64,000 nt of DNA from contig CM059189.1 in assembly GCA_030323885.1 (NCBI GenBank), positions 44,080,634-44,144,633 on the forward strand, read 5' to 3'. The notes beneath the pieces are model-generated. The model made no database searches. It saw only the letters and a program-made list of their open reading frames with translations, and had not been told where the DNA came from. The stretch is from Branchipolynoe longqiensis. Taxonomy: Eukaryota; Annelida; Polychaeta; Phyllodocida; Polynoidae. Positions within the stretch are counted from its first letter, which is position 1; every line of letters begins with the position of its first letter. Below, piece by piece: positions 41,881 through 53,540 of the stretch. Position numbers and translations under genes: made by a program.

Positions 41881-42403
41881 AAAGCCAGTGTACCTTGTGG
41901 ACAGACAGTGACTCAGTGTGAAGTAATTTACCATGCCAGTGTGAAGTCATTAAATTGCAAATTACATTATTTATGACATTTACTTTGGTTTATTTGTGTA
42001 GTTTTATTCCCATGACCATGGAGATTAATTGAGATAATAAAGGTTAGTACTGTTGACAAGTGACAATTCAGATTTATAACTTAAAATCACACCAGACTTG
42101 TCATATGGACAAGTGAAAGATTTTGCTTATTTTTATGACTGCTAATAATGCTAATAATACTAATAATACTAATAATAGTAATAATACTAATAATACAATT
42201 TGGCAAAATAATAATAAAGGAGCATTTTCAATGAAAATTCTACAAATTGACCTCAATTAGAAACTACTGACTAGTTTAATACTTGCTGCCCGCCTCTAGA
42301 GTTGTCTTGCTTCAGGGCCACATACCTGACCCGAGGCGACCGTAGGTAGCCGTAAATAGCCCGCTGGACCAGGGCCATTTGTGGCGTGGATACCCGGTAT
42401 ATC
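41881..42403. other. AT-rich unique stretch with AATACT repeats
   Basis: TAATAATACTAATAATACT run at about 42141-42196. No gene recognised. Confidence 0.4.
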
Positions 42404-42780
42404 AGCTTTGTTTGTTTGTTTTCGTTTGTTTGTTGGTTGTTGTTTTACGTCCTATAAACATCTAAGGTCATATCAGAATGGGTACCGACTTGTGACTGTG
42501 CACACTCATGGTGACTTTATAGTGCTGCCCCACTGGAAGACCAGGCCACCAGCACCATCACCCGATATTCCACTCAGTCACATTATCCGGACACTGAGCC
42601 AACCAGTCCTTGCCCTATCCTAATAATGCCGAGTGCCTGGCTAGGAAGCGATAAGTATCAATTTTTAAGTCATTGATTCGACTCGACCAGGGTTTGAACC
42701 CACAAACCCATAGGTTCAGATCCCCCGATCTCCCAAAACAGGAGACTGACGCTCAACTCATTCGGCCATCCCGTCTGGTC
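42404..42780 (-). mobile_element. T1 SINE, full length
   Basis: Tail GTTTGTTTGTTGGTTGTTG, full body, head GGCCATCCCGTCTGG. B-box region again has a local palindrome (AACCCACAAACCCATAGGTT). Confidence 0.9.
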
Positions 42781-42782
42781 TG

Positions 42783-43104
42783 GGAATACAGAGATGAAAG
42801 TGGTCTCCGGGGAAAAAAAGGGGAAATGCTGATATTCTCCCATAGGTTTAGCATTGTCAGGGAATCGCTGAAAATTCCCGGAAGTTGTGTATCATATATA
42901 TTGGTATACGCTGATAGTGCTGCGCTGTTTGAAGTATGTATTAGTAGTATACGTTGATAGTGCTGTGGCGACTGCACTACATATTAGTGTGCGCTGATGG
43001 TGCTGCAGTATAATACAGTAGAGCCTATATATGTTAATCGTGTTGCGTGATTGAAAAATCCCGGAAATCCGCGAAATCGCGGAGATCTTTCATCCCTGGG
43101 TATA
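42783..43104. mobile_element. K-family element, full length
   Basis: 310 bp at 42789-43098, CAGAGATGAAAGTGGTCTCC left, GGAGATCTTTCATCCCTG right, flanked by GGAATA and GGTATA (5 of 6 bases equal). Interior has three GCTGATAGTGCTG-type repeats spaced about 55 bp. Confidence 0.85.
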
Positions 43105-43375
43105 TAAGCTAATTGTTGTCTGGGGATACAGTACACACATCTCAAACATTCATACATCCAATGATTAACATAGGAAATGGTGACCAGCCATTCAACCTAG
43201 CTAATGGGCCCCCAGTCGGTATTTAGATAGATAACAACAACAAGTATTAAACTAGTGATATTTACACAAGCTTACAATACTTTCAGTTTCTGCATTATTA
43301 AAAGGGCTTCGTTATATTTCACAGTTACATAATATTGTCGCGGTGGTGATGCAAACAAAGGGTACATTGCACCGA
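43105..43375. other. Unique spacer
   Basis: No feature recognised. Confidence 0.3.
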
Positions 43376-44095
43376 GAGCGCAATTGAAAATCCATGCCTC
43401 TTGTCATTCTGGGGCTAGTATCCAAAGCATTACACCACCTAGACTCCTTGATGTCATCATCCTATCCATGCCCACACGTTTATGTGGCCCCTAAGCCGAG
43501 AGGGCAGTCTAGACTACTACACTATCTAGGCACCCTGATGCAATCACTCTATCGACACATACCTGTGTATAGATATCCACACATACCTGTATATGTGGCT
43601 TATTGCCAGAGAGGTCAGTGCAGACTACTACACTATCTAGGCATCCTGATGCAATCACCCTATCCACACCTACCTGTCTATGTGGCTCAGTGCAGACTAC
43701 TACACTATCTAGGCACCCTGATGCAATCACCCTATCCACACCTACCTGTCTATGTGGCTCAGTGCAGACTACTACACTATCTAGGCACCCTGATGCAATC
43801 ACCCTATCCACACCTACCTGTCTACAGACGTGGTGCATTGCCAGAGAGGCCAGTGCAGACTACTACACTATCTAGGCACCCTGATGCAATCACCCTATCC
43901 ACACATACCTGTCTATGTGGCTCAGTGCAGACTACTACACTATCTAGGTACCCTGATGCAATCACCCTATCCACACCTACCTGTCTATGTGGCTCAGTGC
44001 AGACTACTACACTATCTAGGCATCCTGATGCAATCACCCTATCCACACCTACCTGTCTATGTGGCTCAGTGCAGACTACTACACTATCAATGATG
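43376..44095 (-). repeat. T2 SINE expanding into a 72-bp minisatellite
   Basis: The start (43376-43480) is a T2 copy on the minus strand. Its 5' flank CACCTAGACTCCTTGATGTC is then repeated about nine times as CAGTGCAGACTACTACACTA, TCTAGGCACCCTGATGCAAT, CACCCTATCCACACCTACCT and GTCTATGTGGCT. Some units are longer (TGCCAGAGAGG inserted). The 248-residue frame exists because 72 is divisible by three. Confidence 0.9.
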
Positions 44096-44350
44096 TTATT
44101 ATCATATCGAACTGCTGAAATCCGCCCACTTAGCTTATAACAAAAGCAAGCAGCCAAAAATTGATGCAACATCTGCATGGTTAGATTACTGATGAGGGTT
44201 ATATGCAGATGAGATAACAATGGCCAGGAACACGCCTGTGTCATAACCGATTATGCCTGTCAATAACCTGTACAGGTGGAAACTAATTGATGTATGAGAT
44301 ATACTTATTGACTAGCTTAGACTGGGGCTCCAGGGGTCAGGCCGCCAATG
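44096..44350. other. Unique spacer
   Basis: No feature recognised. Confidence 0.3.
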
Positions 44351-44351
44351 G

Positions 44352-44670
44352 CTGTTTTACGACCTAGCAACATCCAAGGTGATATCAGGACGGGTACTGA
44401 CTTGCGACAGTGCGCACTCAATTGTGACTTTATAGTTATGGCCCACTGGGAGACCGGGCTGCTGGCACCATGACCCAATATCCCACACATTATCCTGATG
44501 CTGAGCTAAACCAGTCCTTGCTCTATCCTAATAATGCCGAGCGCCAGGTTAGATAGCGACAATATCAATTTCGTAGGTCATTGTTTTTTTACTCAGCCAG
44601 GATTAGAACTCCCGACCTTCCGCACGGGAGGCCTGCGCTCTACCGATTCAGCCACCACATACGGTCGGGT
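44352..44670 (-). mobile_element. T1 SINE, near full length
   Basis: CTGTTTTACGACCTAGCAAC to GCCACCACATACGGTC. Tail repeat is lost. Confidence 0.88.
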
Positions 44671-44742
44671 GGAGGTGGAGGTGGTGGAGGTGGTGGAGCT
44701 GGTGGAGGTGGTGGTGGTGGAGGAGGTGGTGGAAGTGGTGAG
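44671..44742 (+). repeat. GGTGGA/GGTGGT microsatellite
   Basis: GGTGGAGGTGGT units abutting the SINE head. Confidence 0.9.
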
Positions 44743-45229
44743 TGTGCCAGCCAGATAATTGAAGTTAATTCAAAACTTCATGTAAAATATGACTCATTCT
44801 CAGGAATATCCATACATGCTCACAGTGACAGAGCTTTGTTGATGTTATGAAATATTCCAAGTGACTTGGAGCACTAATTTACTATCTTAATTTTTTTTAA
44901 AGAGGATTATTAATTAAGAAGCTCTTCCCCCCCCCCCCCTCCCCTTCAATAAATGTGAATCTTATGCCGATTTCATATCGAGGATTATCAATAAATAACT
45001 TTGACAAATCCTCATAGTTCACATTCTGATAAATGTCAGTATATATATCACTTCCTCCGCTAAGTCAGCGGCATAGGAGTCGAGGGTGTACACACAAATA
45101 GCAAAATACGGTTCCTACACCTTTGGCTGAATATGTTTTTCACTCTTAAGCCATTTTCCAAACCCTCTCCAGGACCATGAGCCACCATTTCCCAGTTATT
45201 TTAAAAGTGATATAGTTCTGTACAAATAT
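44743..45229. other. Unique stretch
   Basis: C-run at about 44928-44939. No gene recognised. Confidence 0.35.
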
Positions 45230-45417
45230 ACAGTAAAACCTCTCTAAATCGACCCACCATGGGACTGACTTTAAAATGGTCCATTTGGGAGGTGGTTGGC
45301 TTAGGGAGTTTTTGTTATCGTTACAATGGCATTGTATGGGCGATCGTTTGGGACCCAAATAAAGCGATCGATATAGGGGAGTGGGCGATCTGTGGAAGTG
45401 GAGGTGGCCTTACTGTA
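45229..45417 (+). mobile_element. TA-family (pogo-like) element, full length
   Basis: 185 bp at 45231-45415 between TA and TA; right terminus partly deleted (GGTGGCCTTACTG). Confidence 0.85.
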
Positions 45418-45612
45418 CATTGTTTTTTTTGTGTTTTTAAAGCGTTATCGCTTACTTCGAGCGAAAATATTCTTTCAAAGAAACTTTCAAAGACATGGAA
45501 AACTTATTTTGAATTTCCAAAAGTGTCCAGGGTTTTGGGTTATTTTCTTAGAAAACCTTTCAAGGAAGCCTCCAAAATAACCATGACCTACTTTAGGCAT
45601 GGCCCCCAGTGG
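45418..45612. other. Short unique spacer with TTTCAAAG debris
   Basis: CTTTCAAAGACATGG and TTTCAAGGAAG segments recall the 34.6-34.85 kb patch. Confidence 0.3.
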
Positions 45613-45963
45613 GTTTGTTTGTTGTTGTTTTACATCCTAGCAACATCTAAGGTCACATCAGGATGGGTACCGACTTGTGACAGTGCGCACTCATGGCAAC
45701 TTTATAGTGTTGCCCCACTGGGAAACCAGGCCGCCAGCACCATGACCTGATATCCCACTCAGTCACATTATCCTGACACTGAGCCAACCAGTCCTTGCCC
45801 TATCCTAATAATGCAGAGCGCCAGGCTAGGAAGCGACAAGTATCAATTTCTAAGTCATTGGTTTGACTCGACCAGGATTCGAACCCACAAACTCATGGGT
45901 TTGGATCTCTCGATCTCCCAAAACAGGAGAAGGACGCTCTATTCATTCGGCCACCCCATCTGG
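45613..45963 (-). mobile_element. T1 SINE, full length
   Basis: Tail GTTTGTTTGTTGTTGTTTTAC to head GGCCACCCCATCTGG. TGGG on both sides is at most a weak target duplication. Confidence 0.9.
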
Positions 45964-46111
45964 GAGAAATTGGCAGGCGAAGGCACTAACTTGATGGAAG
46001 GTTATAAGAGCTCACACCTGAGTTATTTATTCTGGATCAGTTACAGGAATAGAAGCTGAATACAGGTATCCAGAGTTCCGCTGAAACTGTGACCCGGGTT
46101 GCAGCTTTATT
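45964..46111. other. Short unique spacer
   Basis: Contains CTGAAACTGTGACCCGGGTT, a motif also seen at 36899 and 47383. Confidence 0.35.
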
Positions 46112-46432
46112 TTCTCTTTTTTTTTTTCTTGAAGATTTAAACTGACTATCATGGATAAGTCTGAATAGACTTGTTTTCACCATTAGACAGTTTGTCGATA
46201 GAAAGTCCGAGCCTACACTTTTACCGACCCAAGGGATTTTTAACCTCCCACACCACATAGACATGGTATGAGAGCACCTGGTCTTTGATGATGCTGTACG
46301 TTATGCACAGCAGTGGAAATCCAAATTGGCAGAGGTGGGGGCACAGGGAATCGAACCACTGACCTTCAGATTAGGAGTCTAAACTAGAAAAAAGTCAGAC
46401 ACTCTAACCACTCCACCACAGAGAACACCAGC
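46112..46432 (-). mobile_element. T3 SINE with Ser/Leu-tRNA-like head, full length
   Basis: On the minus strand: GTTCTCTGTGGTGGAGTGGT and TAGAGTG (A box), AATCTGAAGGTCAGTGGTTC and GATTCCC (B box), body to GTGAAAACAAGTCTATTCAG and ACTTATCC hairpin, then an A-rich tail. Nearly collinear with 63318-63625. Confidence 0.88.
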
Positions 46433-46433
46433 A

Positions 46434-47144
46434 GGGGCCATATGCAGGAGTCAGTGTTAGCGGGGTTTGGTGTTAGAGCCTGTTACCGTTTAGCTATCAC
46501 CGACATCGGGAACTGTGTCAAGTCGTATGCAGGAGCGCGTAATCTTAATTTATTTATAGATTTGGGAAATCCCTCTGCATCTGTACCCATATATTAGGCT
46601 TAAATATATTAAATGCTGTCATAATTAACAGAATTACATATGCAATAAGTGAAATTTGATCAATTTAACCCTAAATTTGAAGCGTTATTAAGGCTACTGC
46701 CGCATTGGCGGCGATATTAATAGTTATATTTTCTAATCGACGAACATAAAGTAAACAAACCGCCGCCACCGCCAGTATGGAAAGCGACATCAATGCGGCG
46801 GCGATTTGTTTACTTCACGTTCGTCGATTCGAAAATATAACTATTAATATCGCCGCCAATGCAGCGGTAGCCTTAGTAACGCTTCGAATTTAGGGTTAAA
46901 TTGATAAAATTTCACTTATTGCGTATCTAATTCTGTTAAATATGACAGCATTGAATAGATTTGGGCACAACCTTACGCTAACACCGCCCTTAAACCTCAT
47001 ATGAAACGGGGTTAGTGTCACGGACATTAAACACGTGGTGTTAGGCCTATCACTGACTCGTGCATACCGACTTTTCGGCGCTAAACCAGAAATCCCCTCT
47101 AAATGCGTTTTGGCTCGGTAACACTGACTCCTGCATATGGCCCC
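46434..47144. mobile_element. 711-bp nested palindrome
   Basis: Outer arms GGGGCCATATGCAGGAGTCA and TGACTCCTGCATATGGCCCC are inverse. Inner arms pair over about 150 bp each: TTAACCCTAAATTTGAAGCG, TTATTAAGGCTACTGCCGCA, TTGGCGGCGATATTAATAGT and ATATTTTC against their complements at about 46800-46910. The centre is a short CCGCCACCGCC-type loop near 46770. No coding frame. It may be an insertion of one foldback into another. Confidence 0.88.
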
Positions 47145-47530
47145 AAGTGGGTGGGAGGTGGTGAATACACAGACACAAAGTGGTATTTTATCTTACGTAA
47201 AATATCTGCTACGACAATTTCACTGGGATCTTACATTAGAAACGAATGTATGGCAAGAACCATACCAAGTTTGGTCATCAGGTGACATGCGGTTATCGGT
47301 GCAAAGTGAGTTTAAAGTATTGGGCCTATCGTGAAGGATATGGGTGGGAGGGGCATCAACGCTAAACTTCCAGGGCGTAAGCTGAAGCTGTGACCCGGCA
47401 TGTTGGGTCGCAGCTTCAGTCCTCCCTGAGGGACCAGTGGAATTTAGAATACTAATATCTGTATCATTTAGTACCAATAACCACTGTAGGTGCATCATCT
47501 ATCTGACTATGATGTAACATATAAACACTC
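47145..47530. other. Unique stretch with a 15-bp hairpin
   Basis: CTGAAGCTGTGACCC (about 47383) and GGGTCGCAGCTTCAG (about 47406) pair with one mismatch around an 8-nt loop. Confidence 0.5.
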
Positions 47531-47656
47531 AGTGACAGGGACAATGACAGTGACAGTGACGGTGACAGTAACAGTGACAGTGACAATGACCGTGACAGTA
47601 ACAGTGACACTAACAGTGACAGCAACAGTGACAGTGACACTAATAGTGACAGTGTG
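47531..47656 (+). repeat. GTGACA hexanucleotide microsatellite
   Basis: GTGACAGTGACAGTAACA-type units. Confidence 0.92.
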
Positions 47657-47937
47657 AGGTGGCTTGGCTCTATAATTATGCTTGTGACAGTCGTGACAGT
47701 ATTTTGCTTCTTGTTTCTCACCAAATAAATAGCATAACACCCATACCACATCAATATAATGATATGCAATTAACACACACCATTAGTACCTCACGCACAC
47801 GTCATTGGCTCTGCGGTCGGTCCCAGTTCAATTTGACATGATGTCTATTATGGACTAAGCAATTATTTTTAACTGCCGAATGAACGGGGAGGGAGGGGGG
47901 GAGGGGGTCTACTAAAATTCAAGTACACATGTATTCA
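47657..47937. other. Unique spacer
   Basis: No gene recognised. Confidence 0.3.
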
Positions 47938-48302
47938 CAATTCACTTGAATCAGATTTGATCTTAGTTAAATGAATTGTGAATAGCATCTGAGTTTCGAC
48001 TTTTTCAAATGTCACTTGGAAAATCAAGTAATACGTGAATAAATAAATAAATAAATAAATGAATAAACGGATGACACTAGATTTAGATTCGATCTTAATT
48101 AATTGAATTGTGAAAATCATGTTATCTGTTCTTCTTCAATTGTGACTCGGTAAATAAATTAATACGTGAATTAATTAATTAATCAATTAATTAATTATTA
48201 AATGAATGAATGACTGACACTTGATCTTAATTAAATGAATTCTGAATATCATAGGATCGTTTCTTCTTCAATTGTCACTCAGTTAATAAATTAATACGCG
48301 AA

Positions 48303-48341
<39 letters not shown>

Positions 48342-48545
48342 ATGCGTGAATGACGTTTGATGACGATTTCGTTTTAGTTAAATAATTATGAATATCACAT
48401 GAATGTGTTTTCTTCAATTGTCACTCGGCAAATAAATTAATACGTGAATACAAAATAAATGAATAAATAAATGAATGAATAAAAGAATGAAAAAGAATGA
48501 ATGAAAATCAATGGATGGATGAATGAATGAATGGGTGAATGAATG
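47938..48545 (+). repeat. Four-copy composite repeat, about 135-145 bp each
   Basis: Each copy runs GATCTTAATTAAATGAATTG, TGAATATCAT, TTCTTCAATTGTCACTCGGT, AAATAAATTAATACGTGAAT and then an AAAT, AATT or GAAT array of variable length. The tetranucleotide arrays are nested within the larger unit. Confidence 0.88.
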
Positions 48546-48673
48546 AATGCATTTGAACTTACCATAACATATATTAGGGTGTTTTTTGTTGGCATCCCCA
48601 AGCCTGTACACCCAAATGAAGGAATGAAGTAATAAATGAATGAGGTCACAAATAAATGACTGAACCTAGTTCC
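48546..48673. other. Link between repeats, holds a 36-bp-satellite unit
   Basis: GAGGTCACAAATAAATGACTG and AACCTAGTTCCGCATGAGG match the minisatellite that starts at 50271. Confidence 0.6.
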
Positions 48674-48900
48674 GCATGAGGCAATGAAATAATGAATGAA
48701 ATAATGAATGAAGTAATGAATGAAGTAATGAATGAAGTAATGAATGAAGTAATGAATGAAGTAATGAATGAAGTAATGAATGAAGTAATGAATGAAGTAA
48801 TGAATGAAGTAATGAATGAAGTAATGAATGAAGTAATGAATGAAGTAATGAATGAAGTAATGAAGTAATGAATGAATGCACGAATGAATGAATGAATGAA
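48674..48900 (+). repeat. 12-mer satellite ATGAATGAAGTA
   Basis: About 16 near-perfect units. It equals the 4.7-kb satellite with G to A at every fourth base. Followed by a plain GAAT run. Confidence 0.96.
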
Positions 48901-49271
48901 TGAACTGGGGACGGTTGGCACCACTGTTGACAAAAATAACCACTGAGAGCATATATATAGCAAAGTTATAAGAATACATCAACAAGTAAGTGTTTTTTTT
49001 AACCTACCTTTGGCACCACGGAGGACAAATCCAAATCCGGACCCGCCCTTCTGTAGAACGACCGTCCGGGCGGCATTGTCCCTGGAACGAGAACGAAGCG
49101 ACCACTTCAGCATTGTGTACGTCACCTACGTCACCAAAGTCACCAACGTCACCGCTTACGTCAGAGACGCAGCGTCTTGAGAAACGAAGCTACACGTCTC
49201 GACGTCGAGCAAGGGCGAGACAGGCGCAATGCTGGCAAAGCAGTGGAACATCATCAGAATGAGCGTCTTCG

Positions 49272-49303
<32 letters not shown>

Positions 49304-49305
49304 GC
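48901..49305. other. Unique stretch ending in TCA microsatellite
   Basis: GTCACC-GTCACC blocks near 49121-49153 and a TCA/ATC run at 49271-49303. No gene recognised. Confidence 0.5.
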
Positions 49306-49618
49306 CTGGTCGCGGTGGCCCAATCGGTACAGGCTTCCCATGTGGAAGGTCGGCTTTGAACCCAGGCCGAGTCAAGCCAATGACTTAACAAAATTGATAC
49401 TTGTCGCGATCTAGCCTGGCGCTCGCCATTACTAGGATAGGGCAAGGACTGGTTAGCTCAGTATCAGGATAATGTGAGTGAGTGGGATATCAGGTCATGG
49501 TGCCAGCAACCTGGTCTCCCAGTGGGGCAGCACTATAAAGTCAACAGGAGTGCACACTGTCACAAATTGGTATCCGTCCTGATATGACCACCACAGATGT
49601 TGCTAGGACCTAAAACCC
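49306..49618 (+). mobile_element. T1 SINE, full length
   Basis: Head CTGGTCGCGGTGGCCCAATC, full body, hairpin CCTGATATGACCACCACAG and GTTGCTAGGACC. Inserted at the end of a TCA run. Confidence 0.9.
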
Positions 49619-49827
49619 AATCACTAGCACCGTCATCACAGCGCCTGATACAAATGAACCACCTGTAGCTTTACGCTCGTCAGTATCTACACAGTTCAAA
49701 GTGTGACGTCATTCGGGCCGGTGCCACTCGTGTGAGTGAGTCATACCACGAGAGGGCATCTATCGACAGTATACCTCTGGCATTCAGATGTGTGTCACCT
49801 GCCCAGTGACAGTGATTGTTGCTTACC

Positions 49828-49861
<34 letters not shown>

Positions 49862-50270
49862 CGTGTGTGTGTATCACGTGACAATGAATGGTACACAAAT
49901 TAACATTACATGCGGTGATTGGTTCGAGATGGTGTGGCCGCCACAGAGAGAAAGAAACCACACACACAAATCCTGATATGTAAATAAACAACCACGGATT
50001 GACTGGCTCATTCCTGTGGCCTTACTGAGTAGCCTCTGCCAAAACACAGGCTCGTCCTCCCCCCCCCCCCGCTACGCCCCCACCCCCTCTCCCCTCCACC
50101 CACACACCCACACACCCTAAGTGTTTGTCACGCAGCGATTTCGTGAGATTAAGATTTCTCGATATTGCGTTATTAACTAGATTGCTAATGATTAGCACAA
50201 TCTAGTTCACTGCTGTTGTTGTACAGGAATGTAGGTGACTAGATTCATTGCCTTAGGTCATTAATATGTG
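49619..50270. other. Unique stretch with microsatellites
   Basis: TA/TG run at 49829-49872, C-rich runs at about 50059-50115. No gene recognised. Confidence 0.45.
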
Positions 50271-51400
50271 TCACAAATATATGAATGAACCTAGTTCCGG
50301 ATGAGGTCACAAATATATGACTGAACCTAGTTCCACATGAGGTCACACATATATGAATGCGCCGCATGAGGTCACAAATATATGACTGAACCTAGTTCCA
50401 CATGAGGTCACACATATATGAATGTGCCGCATGAGATCACAAATATATGATTGAACCTAGTTCCACATGAGGTCACATATATATGACTGAACCTAGTTCC
50501 ACATGAGGTCACACATATATGACTGAACCTAGTTCCACATGAGGTCACACATATATGAATGCGCCGCATGAGGTCACAAATATATGACTGAACCTAGTTC
50601 CACATGAGGTCACACATATATGAATGTGCCGCATGAGATCACAAATATATGATTTAACCTGGTTCCACATGAGGTCACATATATATGACTGAACCTAGTT
50701 CCGCATGAGGTCACAAATATATGAATGAACCTAGTTCCGCATGAGGTCACACATACATGAGCGAATCTGGTTTATTAAATTGTGTCAGGTCACATATATG
50801 AATGAATCTGGTTCTTGCATGAGGTCACACATGCATGAATGAATTTGGTTCCTTGTGTCAGGTCACACATAAATAAGTTAATCTGGTCTGCATGAGGTCA
50901 GACATTTACACGAGTGAATCTGGTTCTGCATGGTCACACATGGATGAGTGAATCTGGTTCTGCATTATCACACATGCATGAGTGAATCTGGTTCTGCATT
51001 ATCACACATGCAATAGTGAATCTGGTTCTGCATGAGGTCAGACATACACATGAGTGAATCTGGTTCAGGTCACAAAACATGAATGAATGGTTCCGCATGA
51101 GGTCACACATATACGAGTGAATCTTCTTCCTTGTGTCCGGTCACCGATATGAGTGAACCTTGTTCCGCACTAAGTAACACAAATAAATCTGGTGTTCGCC
51201 TTTTCGTATGAATATGAATGAATCCGGTTTCCTGTTACAAAACAAGATGAGCGAATCTGGTTCAATGAGTGAACCTGGTGCCTGTGTCAGATCACATAGT
51301 GACATACACATGAGTAAATCTGGTTCAATGAGTGAACCTGGTGCCTGTGTCAAATCACATAGTGACATACACATGAGTGAATCTGGTTCATCGCATAAAG
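50271..51400 (+). repeat. 36-bp minisatellite with short and long units
   Basis: Main unit CATATATGACTGAACCTAGT and TCCACATGAGGTCACA. Shorter units have GAATGCGCCGCATGAGG. Long-plus-short pairs repeat as a block (about 50316-50430 and 50508-50640). Past 50760 the units decay to GTGAATCTGGTTCTGCATG forms. Confidence 0.93.
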
Positions 51401-52320
51401 TTCCATACATAAAACAGTTGCCTGTAGTCTCTTGTGTTACATCACAGAAGTATGTACGAATCTAACCCCCCCCCCCCCCGGCCTCCTCCACCACCCGCTG
51501 TTATAAGTCACAGGATTATGAGCGAACAAAACTCGCCAAACACCAGTAAATCCTTGTCCACAGCATCCATCCACTCCAGGTGTTCGGGCCAGCTTAGCAT
51601 TGTAATGAATGATAACACAGGTAGGTAGGCCACAGGTAAGTGAAGCTTAAGTCGACACAGTCCTTCTCCACACTTCACAAGAGACTTCTTAACACGACGA
51701 CAAATCCATGGGCACTGATACACTGATAGAACCCGGGTGGGAATCCTTCCAAAGTGTCAGCTCCGCCTCCTCCTCCTTCCCCCTGGCCATCACCCCGCCC
51801 CTTTACACACCTACTGGAGAAGCTATGCATTATGTACAACACCGCGGTCCACCCACCCACCCACCCACCTACCTACTAGAGGGAAACTGCAGCACACCGC
51901 CAACACCGACCGACACATAACATGCACACATACAGACCACACATTGGAAAATGGTCAACGTTCCCACCAGGTATAAAAAAAAGCCCTGGAGGGGAGCTAG
52001 CCCCCCCCCCCTCTCCTCAGTCTCCTCTCCTCTCCTCTCCTCCTCCCTGGGAGATGCTACTCAGAGGTAGAAGTGTACTCCAGGTGGCGCTGCTGCTGCT
52101 GATGTTGCCGCTAAGACAGTAGGTGTTTGAGACACAGTAGGCGGACTTCCGAAGCCCCCCCTTAGGGGTACACAGCGCTACTTCCCTCCGGCTACACTAG
52201 GCCTGCTCCACTGGGCCTGCTACACTGGTCCCACCGTGTCATATCTATCAGTTCCATCAGATGTCAATAGGTAGTACACAAGGGGACCTGCATTTACCGT
52301 GTGCTTCTCCTCACATCCTG
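51401..52320. other. Unique stretch, C-rich patches
   Basis: C-runs at about 51467-51479 and 52001-52010; a CTCCT run at about 52019-52046. Many short frames in several phases, none with a domain. Confidence 0.4.
52077..52091 (+). promoter_or_regulatory. CTCF-like motif
   Basis: ACTCCAGGTGGCGCT fits the core at 13 of 15 positions. Confidence 0.3.
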
Positions 52321-52832
52321 GTGGATGGGAAGAAGGGGAGAGGTGAGAGAAATGGGGATAGGGAGAGAGATGGGGATGGGGATAGGGAGAGATGGGGATG
52401 GGGATAGGGGGAGAGAGACAGAGAGAGGAGTGAGAGGAGTGGAGTGGGTGGAATGGGAAAGAGGGTGGGGAGGGGGGGGGGGGGGGGAGAGGGAGAGAGG
52501 TAGAGAGGGAGGGGCTGAAGGAGAGGGGAAAGGGAAAGAGGTGGAGAGGGAGAGGGGAGAGAGGTGCGGGAGATGGGGAGGGGTAGAGTGGGAGGGGGCA
52601 GAGGGGGAGAGGCAATGGGAGAGGGAGTAGAATGGGGAGAGATGGGGAGAGGGGCGACGAGAGATATGGAGATGGGGAAAGAAGAGGGGGAGAGAAAGGA
52701 AGAATGAGGGAAGAGAAGAGAGATGGGAAGGGAGAGGTGGGGGGAGTGGGAGAAAGCGGGGAGAGCAGAGCAGAGAAGAAGAGAGAAGCGAAAAGAGAAA
52801 AGAGAGGAGGGGAGAGAGAGATGGAGAGACAA
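52321..52832 (+). repeat. Polypurine GGGGAGA tract
   Basis: GGGGATAGGGAGAGATG units, a G17 run at about 52471-52487, then GAGA-rich sequence. Purines on the plus strand. Confidence 0.93.
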
Positions 52833-53338
52833 CACTTTTCTCCTTCCAGCTCTGGCCGGGATGAAGTTATCTCCAGTTGTGTGAGAACAGCGCTGATCTG
52901 AATGAATGGTAGGCACGCTGTTATTTGTGTACGTGGTGTGAGCCACAGTCGGGGAGGGGTGTGTGGGTGTGGGTGTGGGTGTGGGTGAACACATCCAGGT
53001 GGTGGAGTAGGTTATCTACAAGTACCTCCAGTAGTCCTGCTACTTCTCTGTGTGTGTGTCTGTGTGTGTACATATATATATGTGTGGATGTGTCCTTGCT
53101 CGCCTCGTGCTATGTGTGTACTGCTCTGAATGAACCCTGCTATACACAATCAGTTCACTTCTCTTAATACACATACAATATAACAAGTAATGGTGTCAGA
53201 TCCTGAATCTCACCCCTCCCACCCCCCCCCATATCCCACACCCATCCCACACTTACCCCCCACACCCACACACCCACCACATCCGCAATGGGACCCACGT
53301 CACAAAACGCAGCAATTAACATAATTCTCCATCAGAAG
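52833..53338. other. Unique stretch with simple repeats
   Basis: GTGTGG run (52961-52987), GT run (53049-53070), C-rich run (about 53211-53280). Confidence 0.5.
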
Positions 53339-53392
53339 AACCACACCACACCACACCACACCACACCACACCACACCACACCACACCACACT
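53339..53392 (+). repeat. CCACA pentanucleotide microsatellite
   Basis: About 10 perfect ACCAC units. Confidence 0.97.
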
Positions 53393-53540
53393 TATCATGC
53401 TCTTCCACATAGTTATCCCGTGATTCCAGAGTGAAACACTTGCCACAAAGACCAGTAACAATATAAGCGCCACCTACATAGATAACACTGGTATTAAAGC
53501 TAGGGAAACACTCAGCAACAGCTGACACTGGCGACACACT
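53393..53540. other. Unique spacer
   Basis: AGCGCCACCTACATA at 53466 is a weak CTCF-like match on the minus strand. Confidence 0.3.

Noticed and set aside
43394..44140. 248-residue frame in the 43.4-44.1 kb region
   Set aside because: By-product of the 72-bp minisatellite, with another long frame on the opposite strand.
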